In this document: positions 8,134-15,125 of the stretch, piece after piece
Position numbering within the stretch: the first letter of the stretch is position 1
How the letters are laid out: every line of letters starts with the position of its first letter
From: Paraplanobispora siamensis
GTDB lineage: Bacteria > Actinomycetota > Actinomycetes > Streptosporangiales > Streptosporangiaceae
Direction: 5' to 3'
NCBI RefSeq assembly: GCF_016863175.1
Contig: NZ_BOOJ01000038.1
Location: 1 to 53,235 of the forward strand
DNA: 53,235 nucleotides
Translations under genes and position numbers: made by a program
The notes under the pieces: model-generated
Told to the model about the DNA's origin: nothing
The model's input: only the letters and a program-made list of their open reading frames with translations
Database searches by the model: none

Positions 8134-9125
8134 CGGGCCTTCTCCACGGCCGCGGGAGCCGCGCCGGAGGCGACCCCGGCGGAGACCGCTCCCCGGCCGG
8201 ATGCGGCCGAAGCCACTCCCCGGCCGGGTTCGGGCAGAGCCGTTCCCTGGGCCGGTTCTGCGAAGGCCGCTCCCCGGACGGACTCGGCGGAGGCCGCTTC
8301 CTGGGCCGGTTCGGCGGCGGAGACGCGCAGCACGCCCCGGCGCTGCAGCCACCGGCGGTAGCCGAGGTAGCCCACGAACAGCGCCCGGTCGCGCGCCCCG
8401 CGCCAGAAGCGCCATCCCCGGCTGCCGCCGCCGCGCTCCCGATGCTCGATCGGCACCTCGATCCAGTCATGGCCGAGCTCGACGACCCGGGCGGTGATCT
8501 CGGTGGAGCAGTTCATCCCGCCCGACTCCAGCCGCAGGGAGCGGAACAGCGGGCCGTACACCACCTTGAAGATCGAGTTGAAGTCGCGGTAACGGGTGCG
8601 GTGCAGGGCGTTGCTGACCGCGCCGCTGGCCGCCGAGCCCCACCGGTACGGCAGGCCGTCGGCCTTCCTGATCCTCGCCCCGGAGAAGGCCGGCCCCTCA
8701 TCGGCCAGGATGCCCGCCAGGAACAGCTCCAGGTTGGCGATGGGGAACTGGCCGTCGGAGTCCAGCAGCACGACCCAGTCCATCCGGGTATGGGCGATGG
8801 CCGCGGCGATCGCGGCGCCCGCCCCGCGGTTGCGGCCGAAGGAGACGACGACGAGCTGCGGGCACTCTTCCTGCAGGTCCGCCAGGATGTCGCCGGTCCC
8901 GTCGGTGCTCCCGTCGTCGCACACGACGATCTCCCACGCGCCGACCGCGGGGTGCCCCTCCAGATACCGCCGCCATTCCGTCACCGACGCGGCGATGTTC
9001 GCCGCCTCGTTGTAGGCGGGCGCCGCCACCGAGACCTCGACGGTGCGGGGCGGGTCGTGGGCGTCCGGCCGTTCCTCCCAACCGGGTCCGGGTACGGGGT
9101 CTCGTGGTGGGCGGGCGGAGGTCAT
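8130..9125 (-). CDS. GT2 glycosyltransferase, DPM/polyprenyl-phosphate type
   Basis: Encodes 331 residues. The GT-A fold shows AAPAYNEAANI (about 34-44), VVCDDGSTDGTGDI (67-80), FGRNRGAGAAI and LLDSDGQFP (120-128), the dolichol-phosphate-mannose-synthase pattern. It should transfer a sugar to a polyprenyl phosphate or growing glycan. A second region with RDFNSIFKV and CSTEI fits the acceptor part. There is no C-terminal membrane pair; the last about 60 residues are an Ala/Glu/Gly-rich series of degenerate repeats (EPAQ, AASGRG type), probably disordered. The start at 9125 has a GAGGTGAGG ribosome-binding site that lies in the upstream gene's end. Confidence 0.92.
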   Translation of the reverse strand: MTSARPPRDPVPGPGWEERPDAHDPPRTVEVSVAAPAYNEAANIAASVTEWRRYLEGHPAVGAWEIVVCDDGSTDGTGDILADLQEECPQLVVVSFGRNRGAGAAIAAAIAHTRMDWVVLLDSDGQFPIANLELFLAGILADEGPAFSGARIRKADGLPYRWGSAASGAVSNALHRTRYRDFNSIFKVVYGPLFRSLRLESGGMNCSTEITARVVELGHDWIEVPIEHRERGGGSRGWRFWRGARDRALFVGYLGYRRWLQRRGVLRVSAAEPAQEAASAESVRGAAFAEPAQGTALPEPGRGVASAASGRGAVSAGVASGAAPAAVEKAR

Positions 9126-9130
9126 GGGCC

Positions 9131-9877
9131 TCACCTCGCCCGATCCGCGGTCAACCGCTCCGCCCCGGGCAGGCGGCCGATCCAGCGGTCCAGCGGGAGC
9201 AGGTTGATCACGATGACGATCGGGATGTGCGCCAGGGCGAACAGGATCGTCGCGCCGAAGGAGATCGGTCCCCCGGTGAACACCGTGATGTGCGGCGCGT
9301 CGATGGTCGCCGGGATCTCCACCGGGTTGACCAGCTGCCACATGATGTCGAGGAGGCCGGAGAACACGATGACGATGCCGCTGAAGGCGATCTTCAGGCA
9401 GCGCCCCGGAGGTCCTCCGCCGACCCGGTAGGCGGCCGCGGCGGTGAGCACGATCCCGGGATAGAGCAGCAGGTACAGGTGCGTGTAGAAGCTGTCGTCC
9501 TGCACGCGCCCGACGTCGCCGTAGTAGAAGTAGCTGATCCGCGGGATCACGTAGCCGGTGAAGAAGACGAACGGCACGTACAGCAGCCAGTGCTGCCGCC
9601 ACGACACCCACGGGAAGAACGCGACGGCGCAGCACAGGAGGGCGAAGGCCAGCAGCTTGGCCGCGAACTCCCACACCGTCTCGGCCTCCCGGCCGTGCGG
9701 CATGACCAGCCAGACGAAGGCGAAGCCCGCCACCCCGGCGAGCAGGGAGATCCACCACAGGTGGGAGGCCCAGCCGCGGGCGGCGGCCGGCGCGCCGTCG
9801 CGGTCCGGACGCTCTCCTGGGACGTCCCGGCCGTCGAGGGGCGGGGAGGACGGCGGGACGCCACCGCGCGCCGTCAT
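9131..9877 (-). CDS. Six-TM membrane protein of unknown function
   Basis: Encodes 248 residues. A hydrophilic N-terminus of about 38 residues precedes six likely helices at about 39-59, 69-92, 96-113, 129-150, 160-182 and 206-229. I do not recognise the family. Charged and aromatic residues in loops (SYFYYGDVGRVQDDSF, 115-130) may line an active or binding site facing the membrane surface. It ends five bases before the DPM-like GT2 start, so it is probably the first gene of the tightly packed part of the operon. Carrier-lipid processing or presentation for the adjacent GT2 is a guess from position. Confidence 0.8.
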   Translation of the reverse strand: MTARGGVPPSSPPLDGRDVPGERPDRDGAPAAARGWASHLWWISLLAGVAGFAFVWLVMPHGREAETVWEFAAKLLAFALLCCAVAFFPWVSWRQHWLLYVPFVFFTGYVIPRISYFYYGDVGRVQDDSFYTHLYLLLYPGIVLTAAAAYRVGGGPPGRCLKIAFSGIVIVFSGLLDIMWQLVNPVEIPATIDAPHITVFTGGPISFGATILFALAHIPIVIVINLLPLDRWIGRLPGAERLTADRAR

Positions 9878-10096
9878 GAGGTCCGGAACCTTTCATCCGA
9901 TGTCAGAGCGGGTTTTCCGGCGGGGCGGGACAGGTCGAGCGGCGCCTTCGCAGCGGAGACCAGGGGGAGCATTCGCATTCACAGCCTTATGACGTGCGGC
10001 GCCCGGGAAGGCCGTTCACCGGGCCATTATTTTCCCGAGGGATCAGTTTCCTTTCCCGATCGGGTTATTTCGCTTTTCAACCATCTGGGCGGCCGG
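9878..10096. promoter_or_regulatory. Intergenic region, likely operon promoter
   Basis: A 219-base gap between two co-directional minus-strand genes. It is AT-richer than its surroundings at about 10020-10085 and contains the perfect palindrome CCCGATCGGG at 10055-10064. It may end the GT2 transcript and/or start the six-TM-protein operon. No clear -10/-35 pair can be assigned. Confidence 0.35.
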
Positions 10097-11116
10097 TCAT
10101 CCGGCCCCGGATTTCTCGTACGCCTCCGGCCCGACCCTTCTCGTCCGGTCCAGGAGCACCGCGGGCACGCGCAGGCAACCGGCGGCCAGCCCCGCGACGA
10201 GCGCCACGTGCACGGCGAGGTGGACGGCCATGAAGTAGGCGGTGAAGGCCGCCCCGCGCTCCCGGTGGACGAACCTCAGCAGCGGCGGATCGGCCAGGAC
10301 GAACCACAGGACCATCGCGGCGGGTACGGCGAGCAGCGCGGGGTGCGCCAGGCCGAGCGGCAGCCCGGCCAGCGCGAGCGCGCAGGCGAGGATCCCCGCC
10401 GGGCGGTTGGCGTGCTCCGGCTTCCCGCCGTCCCGGGAGGCGGCGACCACGAGCAGCGGGATCAGCGGAAGGGCCCGCCGCCACTGCTCGGCGAGGATCG
10501 GCAGCAGCCGGCTCCCGTCGTCGTGGCGGCCCATCACCTTGTCGGTGAGCACGATGCGGCAGCGGGCCGAGAGCCTGCTGCCGTACTCGACGTCCTCGGA
10601 GTCGCGCAGGCTCTCGTCGAGCCGTCCGGCCGCCAGCAGCGCCTCGCGCCGGATGGCGGCCAGGGCGAACACCACGCCGTTGACCTCGCCCAGGTGGCGG
10701 CGGCGCCAGTGGACGGCGTGCAGGATCCGGTAGCGCTCGACCGGCCCGTCGTCGATGAGCGGCTCGGTGTCGTAGACGCCGTGCACGCAGCCGCATCCGG
10801 GGTCGCGGTCGAGGATCTCCAGCGCGTTCGCGACCGCGTCGGGCCGCAGCGCCACGTCGGAGTCGAGGAAGAAGACGACGTCCCCGTCCGTGCCGTCGAC
10901 GCCGGCGTTGCGGGCGGCCGAGACGCCGCGGTTGTCGGGAAGGCTCACCACGCGGCAGCCGAGCTCCCGGGCGATCCGCGCGGAGTCGTCGGTGCTCGCG
11001 TCGTCCACCACGACGATCTCGTCGGGCGGCCGGGTCTGGGCCAGCGCCGACTCCAGGCACAAGCGCAGCGTCCTGGCGGCGTTGTAGCACGGGATGATCA
11101 GGGAAACCGTCGTCAT
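10097..11116 (-). CDS. GT2 family glycosyltransferase with C-terminal membrane helices
   Basis: Encodes 339 residues. The N-terminal GT-A domain has SLIIPCYNAARTL (5-17), VVVDDASTDDS (35-45), DNRGVSAARN (61-70) and FFLDSDV (82-88), giving the nucleotide and DxD metal sites. RDSEDVEYGSRL (171-182) is the usual ED catalytic-base region. The C-terminal third carries three likely membrane helices (about 241-257, 260-276, 290-315). It should add a sugar to a lipid-linked acceptor at the membrane. It is the most upstream gene of the glycan cluster, separated from the rest by 219 bases. A longer frame to 11257 exists, but the added 47 residues are not GT-like. Confidence 0.9.
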   Translation of the reverse strand: MTTVSLIIPCYNAARTLRLCLESALAQTRPPDEIVVVDDASTDDSARIARELGCRVVSLPDNRGVSAARNAGVDGTDGDVVFFLDSDVALRPDAVANALEILDRDPGCGCVHGVYDTEPLIDDGPVERYRILHAVHWRRRHLGEVNGVVFALAAIRREALLAAGRLDESLRDSEDVEYGSRLSARCRIVLTDKVMGRHDDGSRLLPILAEQWRRALPLIPLLVVAASRDGGKPEHANRPAGILACALALAGLPLGLAHPALLAVPAAMVLWFVLADPPLLRFVHRERGAAFTAYFMAVHLAVHVALVAGLAAGCLRVPAVLLDRTRRVGPEAYEKSGAG

Positions 11117-11582
11117 GAGTCCGGGCGTCCTGGCTGTCGGGGGCGAGGAGGACGCCCCCGACAGCGGCTCGGGCGCGCCCGCCGGGCGGGCCACGGGCCG
11201 GTCGGCGGGCCCGCGTAGGCGTGCCGGGACCCGGGTCGCGGGGCCGGCCGCGCGCACGGTCTGCGGAGGACGCGACCGGCCCGGTTGCCGGTCAATGCGG
11301 TGCGTCGGGCAGCATGAATTACCGTGCGGAAATAACTGCTGTTTTCGCCGTCATTGTTGCAACGATTCTCGTCGCGTCTCAGGAGTTGCGTTCGCGCGGG
11401 GATCCCCGGGCCGCGACATTCCATCCTTGAATTCTCATTTGTGGCTACCGTAGCGGCGCCCGGGGCCGGATACAACAGATTCGGCTCAAAATTTGGGAGC
11501 GCTCCCACGGCAACATCCCGTAAACTTCCCGGTCAAGATCCGAGCGCGCCGGTGGCCTGGGGCTTAACGGAAAGGTCCGATG
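11117..11582. other. 466-bp intergenic region with a LacI-type operator
   Basis: No convincing gene. It contains an AT-rich island at about 11310-11480, unusual for the window, and the exact palindrome annotated at 11494-11507. An open frame 11314-11430 (+) would give a 38-residue peptide with one hydrophobic segment (ITAVFAVIVATILVA), but it has no good ribosome-binding site. The only plausible target of a promoter here is the minus-strand glycan cluster starting at 11116, which would then have a long leader. Confidence 0.5.
11494..11507. promoter_or_regulatory. LacI-family operator (CebR/CelR-type box), copy 1
   Basis: The sequence TGGGAGCGCTCCCA is a perfect 14-base palindrome, identical to the operator described for CebR in Streptomyces and CelR in Thermobifida. 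The same 14 bases occur at 39064-39077. No sugar-utilisation gene is next to it. The nearest gene that could be transcribed from here is the glycan-cluster GT2 (start 11116, minus strand, 378 bases away). Confidence 0.7.
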
Positions 11583-12635
11583 TCAGTCTGAGGATCGACA
11601 CCTCATCCGATAGGTCTGCGGATCGGCCCCTCCCCCCGCGACCCCGCCGCCCCCGTCACCGGCCGGTGCCGTCCCCGGTCCTTCGTCCCCGCCCCGGCCG
11701 TAGTGCCCGGTGAGCTCCGCGCCGATCCTGGCGAGCTCGGCGCGGACCCCGTCCGGGGCCACGACCTCGACGAGGGCTCCCCAGCCCGCCAGGTGCCGGG
11801 CGATGTCCAGGGCCGTGGGCGCCGCCAGGCGGACGCGGACGCGCCCGTCGTCGAAGGTCTCGCCGGTCTCGCAGTGACGTCCGAACTGGTCGCGGAGGAT
11901 CCACAGGTGGGCGGCGCCGACGAGCACCGTCGCCGAGACGAGCGAGCGCCGCCGCTCCACCTCGTCCACGACCCGCCTCCACGCCTGCGGCAGTTCGAAG
12001 TCGCCGGGCCGTTCGAACGGCTCATCGGTCATCACGGCCTCGGCGATCCGGTCGATCCGGAAGGTCCGCTGTCCCTTCTCCGTCCCGGCCAGGAGGTACC
12101 AGACGTCGTCCTTGTCGATCAGGCCCCAGGGGTCCACGAGCCGTTGCGTGCGCTCGCGCATCCGGCCGTCGTAGGTCAGGCGGACCTTGAGCCGGCGCAC
12201 GACGGCGGTCTGCAGCAGTTCCACGACCTCGGGGCGCTCCTGGTCGCGCTCTCCCCAGCGCACCGGGCCCACCATGACGGCGGCCGCCGCGGCCTCGGCC
12301 TCGGCCCGGAACGTGCCGGGCAGTGCCCGCACGAGCTTGCGCAGCGCCGACTTGACCGCCGGGGAGGCCGACGCCGCCGGGCCGACGAGCAGGAACAGCG
12401 CCCGGGCCTCGGTCTCGGTGAGGCCGCTGAGGTCGGTCCTGGCCCCGCCCACCAGCGACCATCCGCCGCCCCGGCCCGGTTGCGGATACACCGGGACCCC
12501 GGCGGCCGAAAGCGCCTCCAGGTCCCGGCGGGCGGTGGCCACCGACACCTCCAGCTCCCCGGCCAGTTCGGCGGCGGTGACCCGGCCGCGGGACTGCATC
12601 AGCAACAGGGTGGCCACGAGGCGGTCGGCGCGCAT
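11583..12635 (-). CDS. WYL-domain transcriptional regulator (YafY/DeoR-type HTH)
   Basis: Encodes 350 residues. An N-terminal winged helix-turn-helix (about 1-55; RVTAAELAGELEVSVATARRDLEALSAAG region) is followed by a linker and a WYL domain including DVWYLLAG and FRIDRI. WYL domains bind ligands, often nucleic acid or nucleotides, and control the attached HTH. The C-terminus is Gly/Pro-rich. It is divergent from a VOC gene; a perfect 11+11 inverted repeat 18 bases upstream of its start is the obvious operator, so autoregulation plus control of the VOC gene is likely. Confidence 0.92.
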   Translation of the reverse strand: MRADRLVATLLLMQSRGRVTAAELAGELEVSVATARRDLEALSAAGVPVYPQPGRGGGWSLVGGARTDLSGLTETEARALFLLVGPAASASPAVKSALRKLVRALPGTFRAEAEAAAAAVMVGPVRWGERDQERPEVVELLQTAVVRRLKVRLTYDGRMRERTQRLVDPWGLIDKDDVWYLLAGTEKGQRTFRIDRIAEAVMTDEPFERPGDFELPQAWRRVVDEVERRRSLVSATVLVGAAHLWILRDQFGRHCETGETFDDGRVRVRLAAPTALDIARHLAGWGALVEVVAPDGVRAELARIGAELTGHYGRGGDEGPGTAPAGDGGGGVAGGGADPQTYRMRCRSSD

Positions 12636-12653
12636 GGATCGATTCTCGCCATA

Positions 12654-12678
12654 AAAGTGCTCATTCGATGAGCACTTT
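12654..12678. promoter_or_regulatory. Inverted repeat, candidate WYL-regulator operator
   Basis: Arms AAAGTGCTCAT (12654-12664) and ATGAGCACTTT (12668-12678) are perfect complements around the triplet TCG. It sits between the divergent regulator (start 12635) and the VOC gene (start 12742) in an unusually AT-rich pocket. Position and symmetry fit a dimer-binding operator. Confidence 0.8.
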
Positions 12679-12741
12679 GAGGCGAAGAATGGTTCTCATC
12701 AGCCGAACGGGGCCTGTGACCCCACGACGGAGGGACCTCAG

Positions 12742-13161
12742 ATGTTGCGAGGATTCGCCACCATCTCGTTCTACGCCACCGACCTGGAGGCGGCGACGCG
12801 GTGGTACACCGAGGTGCTGGGCATCGAGCCGTACTTCAACCGGAAGAACCCGGACGGCAGCCTGGGATACGTCGAGTTCCGCGTCGGCGACTACCAGCAC
12901 GAGCTGGGCATCATCGACAGCCGGTACGCACCGGCCGGCCGGCCGGACGTCCCGTCGGGGGCCGTCACGTTCTGGCACGTCGACGACCTGCAGGGGGCCT
13001 TCGACCGGCTGCTGTCGCTGGGGGCGGAGGAGTACGAGCCGCCCGTGGAGCGCGGTGCGGGGTTCGTCACCGCCTCGGTGGTCGACCCCTTCGGCAACAT
13101 CCTCGGCGTCATGTACAACCCGCACTACGTGGAGATGCTGAAGATGGCCCCGGCGACGTGA
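12742..13161 (+). CDS. VOC (glyoxalase/bleomycin-resistance fold) protein
   Basis: Encodes 139 residues with two beta-alpha-beta-beta-beta modules: FATISFYATDLEAATRWYTEVLGI at the start and FVTASVVDPFGNILGVMY at the end. Residues such as His in YQHELGI and the Glu-rich segment near EEYEPPVE could bind metal. VOC proteins include lyases, dioxygenases and drug-binding proteins; the substrate is not predictable. GGAGG lies eight bases before the ATG. It is divergent from the WYL regulator, so it is probably that regulator's target. Confidence 0.92.
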   Translation: MLRGFATISFYATDLEAATRWYTEVLGIEPYFNRKNPDGSLGYVEFRVGDYQHELGIIDSRYAPAGRPDVPSGAVTFWHVDDLQGAFDRLLSLGAEEYEPPVERGAGFVTASVVDPFGNILGVMYNPHYVEMLKMAPAT

Positions 13162-13179
13162 CCGCCGGGGCCGGGCCGC

Positions 13180-13542
13180 TCAGGCGGCGGCGGGGACCTT
13201 GTCGAGGAAGCCGTGCACGGCGCCGATCCGGCCGTCCGTCACGACCACGACGTCGAACCCGACCACGATCTCCTCGCCGTCCCGGGGACCGAGGTGCCAG
13301 GTGAAGCGGGCCAGGTCGTGGTGGCCGTCCACCGGTCCCCCGAGCCGGAAGACCATGCCGGGGAACTGCTCCTGCACGGCCCCGATCAGGCCGTCGAGGG
13401 CGTCGCGGCCCCGCACCGCCGCCAGCGGGTCGGTGTAGGCGACGTCCTCCTCGCACAGGGCGTCGATCAGCTTGCGGCGGGCCGGGCCGGTCTCGTTCCA
13501 GAGGGCGATGTACTGCTCGGCCAGCGCGGTGAAGTCCGTCAT
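13180..13542 (-). CDS. SnoaL/NTF2-like protein
   Basis: Encodes 120 residues. The alpha+beta cone fold of the SnoaL/limonene-epoxide-hydrolase-like family is suggested by ALAEQYIALWNE, the YTDPLAAVRGRDAL segment and the strand FDVVVVTDGRIGAVHGFLD. Such proteins are small cyclases, isomerases or ligand binders; no activity can be assigned. GGAG precedes the ATG at a normal distance. It converges on the VOC gene with an 18-base gap. Confidence 0.9.
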   Translation of the reverse strand: MTDFTALAEQYIALWNETGPARRKLIDALCEEDVAYTDPLAAVRGRDALDGLIGAVQEQFPGMVFRLGGPVDGHHDLARFTWHLGPRDGEEIVVGFDVVVVTDGRIGAVHGFLDKVPAAA

Positions 13543-13622
13543 CTTCCTGCTCCCGTCACCGTGGGACGTTCTTCCTTACGGGTCACGACGCTACGGAGAT
13601 CCGCAGGAGACCGAATCCGTCA

Positions 13623-13669
13623 CGCATACCTGATCCGACCGGTCCCCGGCGGCCCGGATTAGGTATGCG
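13623..13669. terminator. Long hairpin downstream of the lipase gene
   Basis: Arms CGCATACCTGATCCG (13623-13637) and CGGATTAGGTATGCG (13655-13669) pair with one mismatch around a 17-base GC-rich loop. It starts 12 bases beyond the lipase stop at 13681 (minus strand), the position of a terminator. It also lies upstream of the SnoaL-like gene (start 13542), so an operator role is possible. Confidence 0.6.
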
Positions 13670-13680
13670 CCCGGCGCGGG

Positions 13681-14856
13681 TCAGCGCCAGAACCGGACCT
13701 CGGGATGGCGCCGGGACGGGCCGTCGAGCAGCCGCTGGGGCCGCTCGCGCAGGTGCAGGTCGAGGAAGGCCGCGACGTACCTGCGGGTGATCTCCATCGA
13801 GCGGTCTCCGGGCAGCGTGCCGAAGCCCTCGAAGTCGATCCGGCCGGCCATCAGCGGCGCGTAGTCGGTGAAGGAGAGATGACCCATGCCGTCGACCGTG
13901 AGCCAGCGCTTCCAGCCGGTCATCCGCTGCCAGTCGCGCTTCCAGCTGGGGTCCGTACCGCCCGGCTCGTGGCTTTCACTGGCCCCCAGCAGCATGAACG
14001 GCCGGGAGAGCCCCTTGCCGGGGACCGGGATCCAGAAGCTGCCGTCCATGTTGATCCCGGCGCGCACCCGGGGGTCGTTGAGCATGGTCCACGTGGCGCT
14101 GTTGCCGCCGATGGAGTGACCGGCCATCGCGATCCGGGACGGGTCGATCAGCCCGCTGTGCTTCCAGGCCGGGTCCTCCCCGGTCAGCCGGTCGAGCACG
14201 AAGGACACGTCGGCCGCCCGGCCCCTGGTCGTCTTCGAGCCGAAATCCTCTGCCCTGCAGGCGACGCAGGTGGTGGTGCGGCCGTCGGGGAAGGTCGTGC
14301 CGGCGGCCTCGTAGGTGTGGTCGATCCCCGCCACGACGTACCCCCGGCTCGCCAGGTCCTCGGCCAGCCCCGTCAGCGAGGTGCGGGGGGCGCCGAACCC
14401 CGGGGACAGCACGACCAGGGGCAGGCCGCGCCGGCGCCCGAGCGGCGCGGCGCCGGTGACCGCGTTGGTCCGCGTCCCGCTGAGCAGCCGGGCGGGCATG
14501 CCGTCGACGCCGTTCTCCTTCAGCAGCAGCTCCGCCTCCTTCTCGGTCATGTACGGCGCCCTGCGTCCGCGGGACTCCCGGGAGGGGTACCACAGCGAGA
14601 CCATGAGCTCGCGCGACTTCACCGTGGGCACCCACGGATCCGGGCGGGAGTCGTCCACGAGGTGCAGGGTCGTCGTGCCGACCGGGTGCGGCCCGGTCGG
14701 CTCGGGCAGCGCGAGGGCGGAGGCGCCGCCCCCGGCGGGCCCGGCGGCGGTGGGCGCGGCGGCCGCGGGGGCGGCGACGGCGGGGGTGGCGAGCGCGAGC
14801 ACGGCGACGGCGACGGCCAGGGCGCCGCGGATGGGTGAAATGGACATGTGGATCAC
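13681..14856 (-). CDS. Secreted alpha/beta hydrolase, PAF-acetylhydrolase-II/lipase-like
   Basis: Encodes 391 residues. An N-terminal signal peptide (hydrophobic core about 11-28, AVAAPAAA cleavage area) is followed by a Pro/Ala linker. The hydrolase core has SLWYPS (87-92), PLVVLSPGFGAPR (146-158) and IDHTYEA (178-184). The nucleophile elbow is GHSIGG with S248; D271 (NMDG) and H326 (GMGHLSF) complete the triad. The family cleaves short or oxidised acyl esters; related actinomycete enzymes are lipases. A second Met at residue 4 is an alternative start. It is divergent from the AAA regulator. Confidence 0.9.
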   Translation of the reverse strand: MIHMSISPIRGALAVAVAVLALATPAVAAPAAAAPTAAGPAGGGASALALPEPTGPHPVGTTTLHLVDDSRPDPWVPTVKSRELMVSLWYPSRESRGRRAPYMTEKEAELLLKENGVDGMPARLLSGTRTNAVTGAAPLGRRRGLPLVVLSPGFGAPRTSLTGLAEDLASRGYVVAGIDHTYEAAGTTFPDGRTTTCVACRAEDFGSKTTRGRAADVSFVLDRLTGEDPAWKHSGLIDPSRIAMAGHSIGGNSATWTMLNDPRVRAGINMDGSFWIPVPGKGLSRPFMLLGASESHEPGGTDPSWKRDWQRMTGWKRWLTVDGMGHLSFTDYAPLMAGRIDFEGFGTLPGDRSMEITRRYVAAFLDLHLRERPQRLLDGPSRRHPEVRFWR

Positions 14857-14980
14857 CCTGCCGGGGCCCGGTCCGCGGCCGCCTCGGCTGAGCGGTCAGT
14901 GCCGGGGTGCGACTTCCGCCGGCGGAGTACGACCGTCGTCGGAGGCTCTCTCCGCCGGGAGGAGCGCGCCGTCCGCCCGG

Positions 14981-15020
14981 GGTCGTACCCCTGAGGTCGT
15001 ACCCCCGACGCCGTATCCCC
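14981..15020. promoter_or_regulatory. Direct repeats upstream of the AAA regulator
   Basis: GGTCGTACCCC occurs at 14981-14991 and 14995-15005, and a related GCCGTATCCCC at 15010-15020, spaced 14 to 15 bases. They lie in the 269-base gap between the divergent lipase (start 14856) and regulator (start 15126) genes. Evenly spaced direct repeats suggest a regulator-binding array. Confidence 0.45.
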
Positions 15021-15125
15021 GGGCCGTGCCCCGGCGTGCGGGAGGGGCGGGGAGAGGAGAATTGTCGGCGGGAACGGATACGGTCGAAATGCCATGCCTA
15101 CCGCGTCAGAGACGGCGATCTCGAT

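Noticed and set aside
13623-13669. Inverted repeat considered as an attachment site or element end
   Set aside because: There is no integrase, transposase or target duplication; the position fits a terminator.
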